This document shows positions 46,332 through 55,590 of a DNA stretch of 64,000 nt, one piece after another. The notes beneath the pieces are model-generated. The model ran no database searches. It saw nothing but the letters and a program-made list of their open reading frames with translations, and was not told the origin of the DNA. Position 1 is the stretch's first letter; each line of letters starts with the position of its first letter. The translations under genes were made by a program, and so were the position numbers. This DNA comes from an uncultured Rhodospirillales bacterium. GTDB lineage: Bacteria > Pseudomonadota > Alphaproteobacteria > Rhodospirillales > JABHCV01. Location: assembly GCA_938092065.1 (NCBI GenBank), contig CALKND010000003.1, forward strand, positions 99,065 to 163,064, written 5' to 3'.

Positions 46332-46493
46332 TTATAGCTCCTGATCAGAAAAACCTTTATTTGTTGACTGAATATGTACTCATTGAGTTTGGCTACGTCC
46401 ATATAAAATAATTTATAAGTAGTTCAAAGGACACTTGCCTTGAGCTGTCATTCCGGCGATAAAACAAGCCTATTATTGAATGGAGGTTAGTTT

Positions 46494-47456
46494 ATGCTGG
46501 GCCAGAAGAAAATCCTTATTACGCGTAATGTACCTGATGCTGTAATCAACCGAGCACGGGCAACCTATCAAACAACACTCAATAATGATGACGAGCCATA
46601 TGGTGCAGATCAGATGATCGAGCTTGCTCAAGGTAAGGACGCTATTTTATGCACTCTCACAAATGATATGTCGCGCACCGTGATTGAGAGGCTGCCAAAC
46701 AGTATCTGTGCTATTGCTACGTTTTCAGTAGGCTATGAGCATATTGACCTTGAGGCTGCGAGGGAACGAGGCATTATAGTCACCAACACTCCTGGTGTAT
46801 TGACTGAAGCCACGGCTGATGTAGCCTTGTTGTTAATACTGGGTGCTTCAAGACGAGCTCGTGAAGGTGCTGAAATGATTGCTGGTGACTGGAGCGGCTG
46901 GACACCAACTCAGTTGATGGGGCTCTCAATGCAAACCAAGCGTCTTGGTATTTTGGGTATGGGTGATATTGGTCGAGCTTGTGCGGTGCGAGCACGGGCA
47001 TTTGGAATGGAAATTCATTACCACAATCGAACCCGTTTAAGCCCGGAACTTGAGGAAGGAGCGACCTATCATGGATCAGCAGAAGAGTTGCTTAAGGTCA
47101 GTGACTTTTTGTCCCTGCATTGCCCTTTATCACCTGATACAAAGTATTTTTTAAATGAAGAGCGTATCGCTTTGCTGCCGCCTAACCCGGTAGTAATAAA
47201 TACTTCTCGAGGCCCAGTAATTGATGATGAAGCTTTGATAGCGGCCCTTAAGTCAGGCCGTGTTGCAGCTGCTGGACTTGATGTATTCGATGGCGAACCA
47301 AAGCTTAACCCTGGTTATTTGAATTGTAAAAATGCCTTTCTGTTGCCTCATTTAGGTAGCGCAACAATCGAGACCCGTAACGCTATGGGTTTCACGGCCT
47401 TGGATAATTTAGATGCTGTCTTTTCCGGAGAAGAACCGCCCAACAAACTTGTTTAA
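46494..47456 (+). CDS. 2-hydroxyacid dehydrogenase (glyoxylate/hydroxypyruvate reductase-like)
   Basis: This 320-residue D-isomer-specific 2-hydroxyacid dehydrogenase has the NAD(P)-binding GILGMGDIGRACA motif at about residues 153-165. The catalytic Arg is in NTSRGPVID, the Glu in the FDGEP segment and the His in LPHLGSA. It is closest in layout to GyaR/GhrB-type glyoxylate and hydroxypyruvate reductases, which take part in one-carbon and serine-cycle metabolism, although the exact substrate cannot be told. A GGAGG ribosome site is present. A bidirectional terminator lies about 100 bp downstream. Confidence 0.92.
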   Translation: MLGQKKILITRNVPDAVINRARATYQTTLNNDDEPYGADQMIELAQGKDAILCTLTNDMSRTVIERLPNSICAIATFSVGYEHIDLEAARERGIIVTNTPGVLTEATADVALLLILGASRRAREGAEMIAGDWSGWTPTQLMGLSMQTKRLGILGMGDIGRACAVRARAFGMEIHYHNRTRLSPELEEGATYHGSAEELLKVSDFLSLHCPLSPDTKYFLNEERIALLPPNPVVINTSRGPVIDDEALIAALKSGRVAAAGLDVFDGEPKLNPGYLNCKNAFLLPHLGSATIETRNAMGFTALDNLDAVFSGEEPPNKLV

Positions 47457-47548
47457 TAATACAGTGTTAAGTAGTTACAGTCTGAAATTTGATTTTGGAT
47501 TTTGTGATAGTAAGATCGATCGCCAATAAGGTAAAGTCGCTGCCCAAC

Positions 47549-47582
47549 AAAAAACCCGGAAAATTTCTCTGCCGGGCTTTTC
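47549..47582. terminator. Bidirectional intrinsic terminator
   Basis: CCCGG (47555-47559) pairs with CCGGG (47572-47576) around a 12-base loop. A run of A on the left and CTTTT on the right give T-tracts on both strands (strongest for the minus strand). It lies between two convergent genes. Confidence 0.6.
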
Positions 47583-47604
47583 GTTAGTTTATGTTGAAGT
47601 TGAT

Positions 47605-48360
47605 TTAACGGCGATCGCCAAAAAGTCTTAGAAGCATAATGAACAAATTGATGAAATCTAGGTAGAGCGTCAGCGCCCCCATGATGACTTTTTTGCTCAT
47701 CACTTCTGCAACATCGGCTTCGATATACATAGATTTTATTTTCTGGGTGTCGTAAGCAGTCAGACCAACAAAAATCAAAACACCAACTACCGAGATAACA
47801 AAGTGAAGTGCTGAAGATGCTAGGAAAATGTTGACTACACTGGCGATAATTATGCCAATCAAGCCCATCATCAGGAATGAACCCATGGCGGTCAGATCAC
47901 GTTTGGTGGTGTAGCCATAAATGCTCATTCCAGCGAAGGTTCCGGCAGTGATGAAAAACACCCGGGTAATAGAGGCCCCCGTGTAGAGAAGGAAAATGTT
48001 TGCAAGCGAAAGGCCCATAACTGCAGCAAATGCCCAAAACACGGCTTGTGCTGTTGATGATTTCATTTTGTTGATGCCGAAGGATAAAGCTAACACAAAA
48101 GCTAATGGTGAGAACATCACCAAATAAGCAAGTCCGGTTGGCTCTAAGTAACCTGATGGCCCTGCTGAGTAGAGCGTATTGATTATGGCTGGTGTATTAG
48201 CACTGAAATATGCAATTATACCGGTTAGTGTCAGGGCAGAAGCCATGTAGTTGTATATACGCAACATGTATTCGCGCAGTCCGGAATCTATTTCAACGGT
48301 TGCCTGCACTCCGGGCGTTGCATGTGTGCTGAGAGTAAATCTGCTATTAAAATCGGACAT
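47605..48360 (-). CDS. Bax inhibitor-1/YccA (YbhL) family membrane protein
   Basis: The 251-residue protein has seven hydrophobic helices and the family end YDTQKIKSMY... with ALTLYLDFINLFIMLLRLFG. The N-terminal 30 residues are soluble. The UPF0005 family includes bacterial YccA/YbhL, which modulate FtsH protease or leak calcium. The role here is not defined. The ribosome site AAGAGGT precedes the ATG. The hairpin at 47549-47582 lies just past its stop and probably terminates it. Confidence 0.93.
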   Translation of the reverse strand: MSDFNSRFTLSTHATPGVQATVEIDSGLREYMLRIYNYMASALTLTGIIAYFSANTPAIINTLYSAGPSGYLEPTGLAYLVMFSPLAFVLALSFGINKMKSSTAQAVFWAFAAVMGLSLANIFLLYTGASITRVFFITAGTFAGMSIYGYTTKRDLTAMGSFLMMGLIGIIIASVVNIFLASSALHFVISVVGVLIFVGLTAYDTQKIKSMYIEADVAEVMSKKVIMGALTLYLDFINLFIMLLRLFGDRR

Positions 48361-48453
48361 TTAAAACCTCTTTTTAAATAAGATAATGTTCTATAACTAA
48401 TATGGCAGGAAAACACATAAAATCAAGCATAGCTGCACTCAGGTACAATAAAT

Positions 48454-51006
48454 TTATTTGTTTCTAAGATGTGTAGAGGCTTTTTCTCCAAGGGCCTTCC
48501 AGGTGCCAAGGTAACCGGCAGTAACAGTGACAAACAAACAAACAAATACTGTTATAATGACTAATTGAGGAAGGAAGAACCAGCTGATACGCATCAGGAA
48601 AACTATGACTGCCCAGGCAGTAAGGGTGCCAATGGCCACAGCAATGATGCCTGTTGCTAACCCAAGAATACTGTATTCATAGGTATAGGCCTTGAGTAGG
48701 CGAGTACGCGTTGCTCCATGTACTTTGAAAACAATGGAGTCATAAATACGGCGGCGTTGTCCGGCTGCGATTATACCGGCTAGGACTAAGCCTCCTGCGG
48801 CAATAGTGACCAGTGATGTGCCGCTAATAGCTCCTGCTATACCTTTGAGAATATTTGTAGCTGCCTCCAGTGCTTCACGAACCCTGATAGAGGTAATATT
48901 AGCAAAGCGCGATGAGACCGCATTCTCCAGCACCTCCTCGCTTGCTGCGGGGACTTCAACGGCGGCAATATGAGTATGCGGAGCCCCTTCCAGTGGTCCG
49001 GGTGCGAAGATGATAGCAAAATCAAATCTGAGCGAGCGCCAGTCAATTTGGCGTAGAGACGTAATTTTACCCTCAATTTCGCGGCCTAAAACATTCAGGG
49101 TCAGGGTGTCCCCAATGTCTATTCCAAAGCCTTTTGCGAGTTTTGAATCCAGTGAAATTGCTGGTGGCCCAGAATAATTTTTTGACCACCACTCGCCCTT
49201 GATTATATTTGATCCTTTTGTTGGCATTGCTGACGATGTAAGCGCTCGATCCCCGTTGATGGCCCACTGTGATTCTTTGGCGATGGTAACATTTTCAACA
49301 GCAACACCATCAATTTTGACGATACGACCACGTAAGCTGGGCATGCGCTTGAAGCCACTGATGCCCTTAACCCCCATAACAACTTTATCAAATTCATTGA
49401 CTTGTCCCGGTTGAATATCAATAAAGAAAAAAGCTGGCGCCTCTTCTGGGAGCCGTTCGCTTACTTGATGGGTCAGGTTGGCCTCGATAAGGGCGACGGC
49501 AACCAGTATTGATAATCCCATACCTAATGAGAGGACAATGCTGTGAGCGTTGGACCCTGGTCTATGAATATTAGCGATAGCAAGACGCAGTTCAACATTT
49601 TTTGGCTGGGGAAAGCGTGCGGCTAAACCCACTAGAAGGCTTGCCCCACAATGAAGTAGTATAACCGTCACCAGAGCACCACCGACAAACCAGTATGCAG
49701 AATACAAGTCGCTAGAATTAAAAATTGTCAGCGCGGCAAGTGCTATCACTCCGACGACAGTGCCAATAATGCTGCTGCGGCCCGGCTTTACGCTGGATGG
49801 CTGAATGCGATCTCGAAACAGGGTTGCGGCAGGGACTTCCATGGCTCGGCCTAAAGGCCACAAAGCAAATGTGAGCGTCGTCAATAAACCAAATGCTGCG
49901 GCCATTAGTAATGGCGTGGGATAAAAGCTAATTTCCGGGGCGATGGGCATCAGCTCCGCTAGTGCATTTAGGCCGATGGCTGGAAGGGCACCACCAAATA
50001 GAAGGCCAATAAAAATACCAAAAGAACCCAGAGCCATCACCTGCAGCAAATAGATCTTGAAAACGAGCGACCCTGGAGCACCTATACATTTGAAGGTAGC
50101 GATAGTCGCAGTCTTACTTTCAAGAAAGCCACTAACTGCATTGGTGACGCCAATGCCACCTACCAGTAGAGCTGTTAAGCCAACAAAGTTTAGGAAAAGA
50201 GTCATACGTTCAATAAAACGCCTTATCCCTGGCGCAGCCTCCTCAGGGGCGCGCACTCGCCAACCCGCATGCTCAAATCTATTACCCAATGCCTCTCGCC
50301 ATTTTTTTTTATTAGTTCCCGTTGCCAATAAAACGCGAGTATGAAAGTGAACTTGTGATCCGGGCTGTACCAGTTGGCTAGCCTCAAGGGCAGCCGTGGA
50401 GACCATCAGGCGGGGGCCAAAGCTCAAAACACTGGCTGCCCGATCTGGCTCACGCTTAATGGTAGCATTAATTTTGAATATGGCCTCGCCAACTTTAACC
50501 TTACTTCCAATATCTAGACCAAGGCGTTTTAATAGGTTTTTATCAACAACGGCACCAAAAGAGCCATCACTCTCTCGAATAAGTGCTAAATTTAGCTCTA
50601 TGTTTGGTGATAATTCAATTTCACCACTCAAGGGGTAAGCCTTATCAACACTTTTTAGTTCAATTAGTGAGCGCACGCGCGCTTTGCTTTTTTGGGTAAC
50701 GATAGGTGACGCCATGGCACGTAGCTCTTGTGTTTTTGATAGTGCAACAGAATTGGCAATGAGGTATTGGTCTTGTTCTGGCGAGTTGACGTTGTTTTGA
50801 GAGCGCAGGTCGATATCGCCCCCTAAAAGGCTTTTTGCCTGGCCATTCAGGCCAGCGGTGACAGAGGCACTGATAGTGCCAACCCCTGCGATAGCGGCAA
50901 CACCGATGCCAAGGCAACCAAGGAATATTCGAAAGCCTTTAAGCCCCGCACGCAATTCACGTCGAGCTAGTTTCCATGCTAGAATCCACTGGCGATTACT
51001 ATTCAT
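48454..51006 (-). CDS. ybbP: YbbP-type (FtsX-like) ABC transporter permease
   Basis: This large 850-residue permease has an N-terminal span (residues about 20-45), a big extracytoplasmic domain, then two blocks of FtsX-like transmembrane helices. LVGGIGVTNAVSGFLESKTATIATFKCIGA is the FtsX/MacB permease signature in the first block. Together with the ATPase just upstream it forms a YbbA-YbbP complex of the type VII (mechanotransmitting) class, thought to act on lipids or lipoproteins in the periplasm. ATG 51006 overlaps the ATPase stop. An ATG at 51021 is also open. Confidence 0.92.
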   Translation of the reverse strand: MNSNRQWILAWKLARRELRAGLKGFRIFLGCLGIGVAAIAGVGTISASVTAGLNGQAKSLLGGDIDLRSQNNVNSPEQDQYLIANSVALSKTQELRAMASPIVTQKSKARVRSLIELKSVDKAYPLSGEIELSPNIELNLALIRESDGSFGAVVDKNLLKRLGLDIGSKVKVGEAIFKINATIKREPDRAASVLSFGPRLMVSTAALEASQLVQPGSQVHFHTRVLLATGTNKKKWREALGNRFEHAGWRVRAPEEAAPGIRRFIERMTLFLNFVGLTALLVGGIGVTNAVSGFLESKTATIATFKCIGAPGSLVFKIYLLQVMALGSFGIFIGLLFGGALPAIGLNALAELMPIAPEISFYPTPLLMAAAFGLLTTLTFALWPLGRAMEVPAATLFRDRIQPSSVKPGRSSIIGTVVGVIALAALTIFNSSDLYSAYWFVGGALVTVILLHCGASLLVGLAARFPQPKNVELRLAIANIHRPGSNAHSIVLSLGMGLSILVAVALIEANLTHQVSERLPEEAPAFFFIDIQPGQVNEFDKVVMGVKGISGFKRMPSLRGRIVKIDGVAVENVTIAKESQWAINGDRALTSSAMPTKGSNIIKGEWWSKNYSGPPAISLDSKLAKGFGIDIGDTLTLNVLGREIEGKITSLRQIDWRSLRFDFAIIFAPGPLEGAPHTHIAAVEVPAASEEVLENAVSSRFANITSIRVREALEAATNILKGIAGAISGTSLVTIAAGGLVLAGIIAAGQRRRIYDSIVFKVHGATRTRLLKAYTYEYSILGLATGIIAVAIGTLTAWAVIVFLMRISWFFLPQLVIITVFVCLFVTVTAGYLGTWKALGEKASTHLRNK

Positions 51007-51682
51007 TAGAAATTTTTCCATCTTGCATGTGAATGGTGCGTGAGCAACGCATTGCCAACTCGGGCTGGTGTGTAACTAAGACCATAGTTGTATTGCAGCG
51101 ATCTTTTAGGCTAAATAATAAATCCATGATTTTCTTGCCTGTTTCACCGTCTAAGTTACCTGTAGGTTCATCGGCAAGCAGGATTGAAGGTTCAGGGGTA
51201 AAGGCACGTGCTAGGGCGACGCGTTGTTGTTCTCCACCTGAGAGTTGGCCCGGATAATGATCAAGGCGGTGCCCCAAACCAACGGCCTCTAGCTCAGTGC
51301 GGGCACGTTTTATAGCGTCACCGTGACCAGCAAATTCTAGGGGCATGGCCGCGTTTTCAAGTGCAGTCATCGTTGGAACGAGGTGAAAATCTTGAAAAAC
51401 AATGCCCACATGGCTTTGCCGAAACAAGGCAAGCTTGTCCTCACTCATAGTGTTTAAAGCATAATCAGCAACGGTGATGTTTCCTGCATTAATTTTTTCC
51501 AGTCCAGCAATGACCATCAGCATGGATGTTTTTCCTGAACCGCTTGGGCCAATAACACCAATGGTTTCACCGGACTTGATGTCAAGGTTAATTCCGCGCA
51601 ATATATTAACCTTACCTGCATTGCTGGTCAGGGTAAGAACCACATTATTCAGATTTATGATCGTATTGAGTTTCTTAGTCAT
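50999..51682 (-). CDS. ybbA: YbbA-type ABC transporter ATPase
   Basis: This 227-residue ABC ATPase of the MacB/LolD/YbbA group has Walker A GPSGSGKTS (about residues 44-52), the signature LSGGEQQR, Walker B ILLADEPTGNLDGE and an H-loop VTHQ. It partners the permease downstream through an overlap of 8 bases. Its ATG is on the complement of the tesA ATG, so the two genes diverge with start codons sharing two bases. The divergent tesA/ybbA-ybbP order is the conserved gammaproteobacterial arrangement as well. Confidence 0.94.
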   Translation of the reverse strand: MTKKLNTIINLNNVVLTLTSNAGKVNILRGINLDIKSGETIGVIGPSGSGKTSMLMVIAGLEKINAGNITVADYALNTMSEDKLALFRQSHVGIVFQDFHLVPTMTALENAAMPLEFAGHGDAIKRARTELEAVGLGHRLDHYPGQLSGGEQQRVALARAFTPEPSILLADEPTGNLDGETGKKIMDLLFSLKDRCNTTMVLVTHQPELAMRCSRTIHMQDGKISNE

Positions 51683-52367
51683 GTTGTTCCTTAATGTTTT
51701 TCGTTCCCGTTATGGCAAGGCTGCGGGTTTTGTCAATGATTTGGTTGCGTTACTGGTGTTGGGGGCAGTTACTTTCATGTTTTCTGGTGCCACCATGGCA
51801 GCTGATGAGGTGCGAATCTTAGTACTGGGTGATAGTCTGAGCTCTGGACACGGCCTGTTACGTGCAGATGCTTTCCCTAGTCAGCTTGAGCGTACTCTTT
51901 TAAAAAGAGGCATTATTGCGAAAGTTACTAATGCTGGTGTTTCAGGTGATACCTCTGCGGGTGGTTTGTCCAGACTTGATTGGACTTTATCAGAAGGCTT
52001 TGATGCCGCCATCATTGAGCTCGGTGCAAATGACGGCCTGCGGGGTTTGGAGCCAAAAGAGACACTCAAAAACCTCGATGCGATAGTGGGTAAATTAAAA
52101 CAAAAAAACATCGCAGTACTTTTAACCGGCATGCAAGCGCCGCCTAATTTAGGGGCTGAATACGGTAAAGAGTTTGCTTCAATTTTTCCTCACTTGGCAA
52201 CAAAATACAATATTGTGTTTTATCCGTTTTTTTTAGAGGGGGTAGCCGCAGTAGGTGATTTAAATCAGAAAGACAATATTCATCCAAATTCGGAAGGTGT
52301 TGGAGTTATTATTAAGAATATTCTTCCCTACGTTATAGAGTTGACACAGGTTGTAAAAATACGATGA
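51681..52367 (+). CDS. tesA: Periplasmic GDSL esterase/lysophospholipase TesA
   Basis: The 228-residue SGNH-hydrolase starts at ATG 51681 with a signal peptide ending near ATMAADEV. A longer frame to 51474 is only the antisense of the ATPase. Block I reads LGDSLSSGHGL (catalytic Ser), then GVSGDTSAGG, GANDGLRG and the DNIHPNSEG segment with the catalytic Asp/His. TesA acts as thioesterase, arylesterase and lysophospholipase L1 in the periplasm. Its stop overlaps the FIST gene start by 4 bases. Confidence 0.93.
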   Translation: MLFLNVFRSRYGKAAGFVNDLVALLVLGAVTFMFSGATMAADEVRILVLGDSLSSGHGLLRADAFPSQLERTLLKRGIIAKVTNAGVSGDTSAGGLSRLDWTLSEGFDAAIIELGANDGLRGLEPKETLKNLDAIVGKLKQKNIAVLLTGMQAPPNLGAEYGKEFASIFPHLATKYNIVFYPFFLEGVAAVGDLNQKDNIHPNSEGVGVIIKNILPYVIELTQVVKIR

Positions 52368-53500
52368 CATCGTTTAAAGTTGTTCATAGCGAGGCAGAGG
52401 ACTGGGTCCAAGCCGCAAAAAAATGTGCTGACGAATTTTGCCAATCCAACGATGCCTATACACTTGGCTTCATTTATGTGACCGATAATCTAGCCGAAAA
52501 TTTAGCATCGATCCTGACTTACTTACGCAAAGAAACAGGTATACAGCACTGGGTTGGGAGTGTCGGTGTGGGCATTTGTGCCGTTGCTTCGAATAATCGT
52601 TACGGCTCGGCTGAGTATTTTGATCAAGGAGCTATGGCTGTAATGGCGATGGCTCTGCCGACAAATGCCTTTCAAGTTCTACCAACAATTGAAAGTAAAT
52701 TTGAGGAGCTTCCGAGTGAAACACTTAACTGGATCGATGAAAGTGGCTCTTTGTTTGGGGTTGTTCATGGTGATCCTGCTAATGTCCTTGTTCCGTCTCT
52801 AATTGAAGAGCTAACAGCAAAAACATCTGGGTTTCTGGTCGGCGGTCTAACGTCTTCAAGAACGCAAAGTTATCAGGTTGCTGATCAGGTCACCAGTGGT
52901 GGTTTATCAGGGGTAATGTTTTCGCCCAGCCTAGAAGTAGTAACTTGTCTTTCCCAGGGCTGTGTTCCACTGGAGGGTAGTCACCTTATTTCTGATTGTA
53001 TTGATAATATTGTCATTGGCCTAGATGGACGTGCCGCTTTGGAGGTTTTTAAAGAAGACATTGGTGAGGAACTTGTGGCTGATTTGGCACAGGTTCCGGG
53101 GTTAGTTCATGCTGCCTTACCCATTGAAGGATCAGATACAGGGGACTATTTAGTCCGCCCCCTTGTTGGTATTGATGACGAGCGTGGTTGGTTGGCTATT
53201 GGCGAACATGTGGAGACTGGTCAGCGAATATTTTTTGTGCGCCGCGATCCATTAAGCGCTGAAATTGACATGCGAAATCGGTTGGAAAATTTAAAAAAAC
53301 GCTTTGGTAAAAAACCCCGTGCTGCATTATATTACACTTGCGTTGGACGCGGCCCGTCCATGTTTGGCATTGAAGGCCACGAACTTTCTATCATTGAGGA
53401 CGTGTTTTCAGATGTGCCGCTGATTGGATTCTTTGGCAATGGCGAAATTTCATATAATCGTCTATATGGATACACTGGTGTGTTAACTTTGATTGCCTGA
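52364..53500 (+). CDS. FIST N/FIST C domain sensory protein
   Basis: The 378-residue soluble protein is made of a FIST N-terminal domain (about residues 25-200) followed by FIST C (about 210-360), with the ending YYTCVGRGPSMFG and the GFFGNGEISYN loop characteristic of FIST C. FIST proteins are proposed sensors of small ligands, often amino acids, in signal transduction. Here no kinase or cyclase domain is attached. The start overlaps the tesA stop (ATGA), so it is coupled to the esterase gene. Confidence 0.9.
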   Translation: MTSFKVVHSEAEDWVQAAKKCADEFCQSNDAYTLGFIYVTDNLAENLASILTYLRKETGIQHWVGSVGVGICAVASNNRYGSAEYFDQGAMAVMAMALPTNAFQVLPTIESKFEELPSETLNWIDESGSLFGVVHGDPANVLVPSLIEELTAKTSGFLVGGLTSSRTQSYQVADQVTSGGLSGVMFSPSLEVVTCLSQGCVPLEGSHLISDCIDNIVIGLDGRAALEVFKEDIGEELVADLAQVPGLVHAALPIEGSDTGDYLVRPLVGIDDERGWLAIGEHVETGQRIFFVRRDPLSAEIDMRNRLENLKKRFGKKPRAALYYTCVGRGPSMFGIEGHELSIIEDVFSDVPLIGFFGNGEISYNRLYGYTGVLTLIA

Positions 53501-53669
53501 TAGACAAGAAAATGTAACCTAATTTATTGAGGATAGATGTGGCCTTCTTTTGTGGCAGGATATTTCGTGGTTGTTTTTTGTAATTGAGTTTTTTTGCCAT
53601 AGCTCTAGTATCAATTTTGAAAATTTTAGGCATAATCTTGCACTGTCTAATTAAGCAGACGGGCGTGGG

Positions 53670-54524
53670 CTAGAAGCCTACTTTTCTCAATATGCTGTCA
53701 ACTGACTCAACGTAGGATCCACCAAATAGCCGAACATGGACAAGTAATGGGTAGAGATTATACAAATCCCTTCGTTCTTCAAAAAAGCCAGGCTGTATTT
53801 CTCGATGCTCGCGATAACGAGAAAAAAAGGCATCTCCAAAGGTGGAAAAGAGGGTGGTGAAGGCTAGTTCTATTTCAGGATCGGCGAAATAGATGGCTGG
53901 ATCGACAAATCCGCTAATGCGACCGACGTCGACCAGCACATTGCCACCCCACATATCCCCGTGAATTAGCGAGGGTTGATCTGGCTCTTTTAGCCACTTA
54001 TCCAAATTACAAGAGAATTTTTCTAAGCGCCCCATCAAACCTGTTGGCAAGAGACCAGCCTCCAGACCTTGGCGTGCCATATCAATGATGCGATGTTGTG
54101 CAAAAAATTCCAGCCAGCTTTCGCTTTTTGGATTGGCCTGGTTTAGGCCTCCTATTACCGTATCACAATAGAAGCCATAATAACTGTCACTTATCTGATG
54201 TAGTGAAGCTAAAAGATCAGCTGCATGAATTTGTGCTGATCTATCAAGCTCTCCTGATGATGGCACCCAAGTCATCAACAGCAAATTGTCATTGGAGCAT
54301 AATACGTCAGGCACAGGAAGTTTAGTGTTCTGTAACAGGTATTCAAGCATCATGCCCTCAAGAGCGAGGCCGCTTCCCTTGTCGCCTACTTTGGCGACAA
54401 CAGCTTCCCCATTACTTAAGCTAATTTTATAGACATCACTTATGCAACCGCCACCTAGTGATTTTTTTTTTCGGATGGTGTGCCCAGTAATATCCTCGAT
54501 AGTTTTGATAATGTGCTTTTTCAA
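53670..54524 (-). CDS. Fructosamine kinase family protein
   Basis: The 284-residue protein of the fructosamine-3-kinase/APH-like kinase fold has the beta-strand AVVAKVG lysine, the catalytic loop IHGDMWGGNVLVD (Asp and Asn) and the DPAIYFADPEIELAFT segment with the magnesium-binding Asp. Bacterial members phosphorylate fructosamines or ribulosamines on glycated proteins, allowing deglycation. The next gene upstream is a low-Mr phosphatase, and FN3K and low-Mr phosphatase are paired in some genomes. They are separated here by 365 bp. Confidence 0.93.
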   Translation of the reverse strand: MKKHIIKTIEDITGHTIRKKKSLGGGCISDVYKISLSNGEAVVAKVGDKGSGLALEGMMLEYLLQNTKLPVPDVLCSNDNLLLMTWVPSSGELDRSAQIHAADLLASLHQISDSYYGFYCDTVIGGLNQANPKSESWLEFFAQHRIIDMARQGLEAGLLPTGLMGRLEKFSCNLDKWLKEPDQPSLIHGDMWGGNVLVDVGRISGFVDPAIYFADPEIELAFTTLFSTFGDAFFSRYREHREIQPGFFEERRDLYNLYPLLVHVRLFGGSYVESVDSILRKVGF

Positions 54525-54889
54525 AAGTTATTTTCCGAAAGAAATATACAGGTGTAAAGATTAGGTCGTTCTGGCTATGTGTTTGGGGACACACATCTTC
54601 TTTTATCAATACATCAGAATAGGACTGGTGAAAAAAGTATTTTTTTGCACCACCTACTCATACTTTTTTAAAATTTTAGCTTCCTGCTCGGCAATCAATA
54701 GTTTGAGATGGCCTTTTTTTTATTTGGTGAGAGCAAAGACACACCCTCTCCATGGAAGAGGACTCCATGGAAGAGGATTTGGCACCAGAATATCTACTTC
54801 AGTTGTTCCTCACTTTGCAAAGATATTTTGGTTTTACAGCTGATACCCAAATAAATATCAGGGGGTGTATATTATGGCGTGTTCAGCAT
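54525..54889. other. Gap between fructosamine kinase and low-Mr phosphatase genes
   Basis: No convincing gene is present. A plus-strand frame at 54577-54843 (88 codons) lacks a ribosome site and its LHGRG repeat comes from the tandem repeat at 54748. Both flanking genes are on the minus strand, so the fructosamine kinase promoter should lie at the left end. Confidence 0.5.
54748..54777. repeat. Two perfect 15-bp tandem repeats
   Basis: CTCCATGGAAGAGGA is repeated head to tail without a mismatch. Each copy centres on the palindrome TCCATGGA. It lies in the intergenic gap and is probably a slippage product, though two spaced palindromes could also form a binding site. Confidence 0.85.
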
Positions 54890-55363
54890 TCACAAATGCT
54901 TATTGCAAATTTCTTCAAGTAATCCGTTTGATGCGTTTTCGATTAGGTCTAAAACAACCTCAAAACCTTCGCCGCCGAGGTAGTAGGGGTCGGGAACATC
55001 CCGACCTTTAGTGCCTTCGCCAAAGTCCAGCATAAGATGAACTTTGTGCTCGCTGCCCGGAGGGCACATACGCATCAAATTCGCGTGATTATCTGCATCC
55101 ATGGCAAGTAGGTAGTCAAATTTTTTAAAGTCTTGAACTTCGACACGTCGTGCACGTAGGTCACTAAGGTCAATACCCCGAAGTTTAGCGGCTGCTTGTG
55201 AGCGTGGGTCCGGCGGCTCGCCAATGTGATAAGCAGCAGTACCTGCAGAATCAATAGTAATTCTGTCGTTAAGGTCTTTCTGCTCGACAAGATTTTGAAA
55301 AACGCCTTCTCCCGTCGGCGAGCGACAAATATTACCAAGGCAAACGAAAAGAACTCCAATCAA
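54890..55363 (-). CDS. Low-molecular-weight protein-tyrosine phosphatase
   Basis: The 157-residue enzyme dephosphorylates protein tyrosine (or arginine, sugar phosphate) substrates. The P-loop CLGNICRSP (Cys near residue 8) follows immediately after an N-terminus IGVLFV, and the general-acid Asp lies in DVPDPYYLGG. A TTG at 55363 preceded by a GGGGGG run best matches the normal N-terminus of the family, while a longer TTG frame at 55393 would add ten atypical residues. The low-Mr class is often encoded near fructosamine kinase. Confidence 0.93.
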   Translation of the reverse strand: MIGVLFVCLGNICRSPTGEGVFQNLVEQKDLNDRITIDSAGTAAYHIGEPPDPRSQAAAKLRGIDLSDLRARRVEVQDFKKFDYLLAMDADNHANLMRMCPPGSEHKVHLMLDFGEGTKGRDVPDPYYLGGEGFEVVLDLIENASNGLLEEICNKHL

Positions 55364-55426
55364 AACTAATACCCCCCAAATTTCATTTGACAATAACGGA
55401 AAGTTCTCAAGTATCTAAAACTATTT

Positions 55427-55582
55427 TTATAAAACCATTTTTTTTAGTGGCGTTTTTATGACCGGCGCGGTCACTCCAACACTATCGTGGCTAGTGTGCA
55501 GTTGTACTTTTGTACATTCGCCGCCGAGCCAAACACGTCCATCATAGTGTATGAGCTGTTCACATCGTCTTTTATTAAACAC
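55427..55582 (-). CDS. Small hypothetical ORF downstream of argG
   Basis: A 51-residue frame read by hand from a GTG at 55582 begins 9 bp after the argG stop. It contains a WLGGECTKVQLHTSH stretch and looks like genuine protein sequence in composition (balanced charges, two cysteines), with AAAGG inside the argG end as a possible ribosome site. I do not recognise it. It could be chance, as the plus strand here also has a short palindrome (GACCGgcgCGGTC near 55461). Confidence 0.35.
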   Translation of the reverse strand: MFNKRRCEQLIHYDGRVWLGGECTKVQLHTSHDSVGVTAPVIKTPLKKMVL

Positions 55583-55590
55583 AAGCCGGT

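Noticed and set aside
54577..54843. 88-codon plus-strand ORF between fructosamine kinase and phosphatase genes
   Set aside because: No ribosome site, low-complexity composition, and the LHGRGLHGRG repeat simply reflects the DNA tandem repeat.
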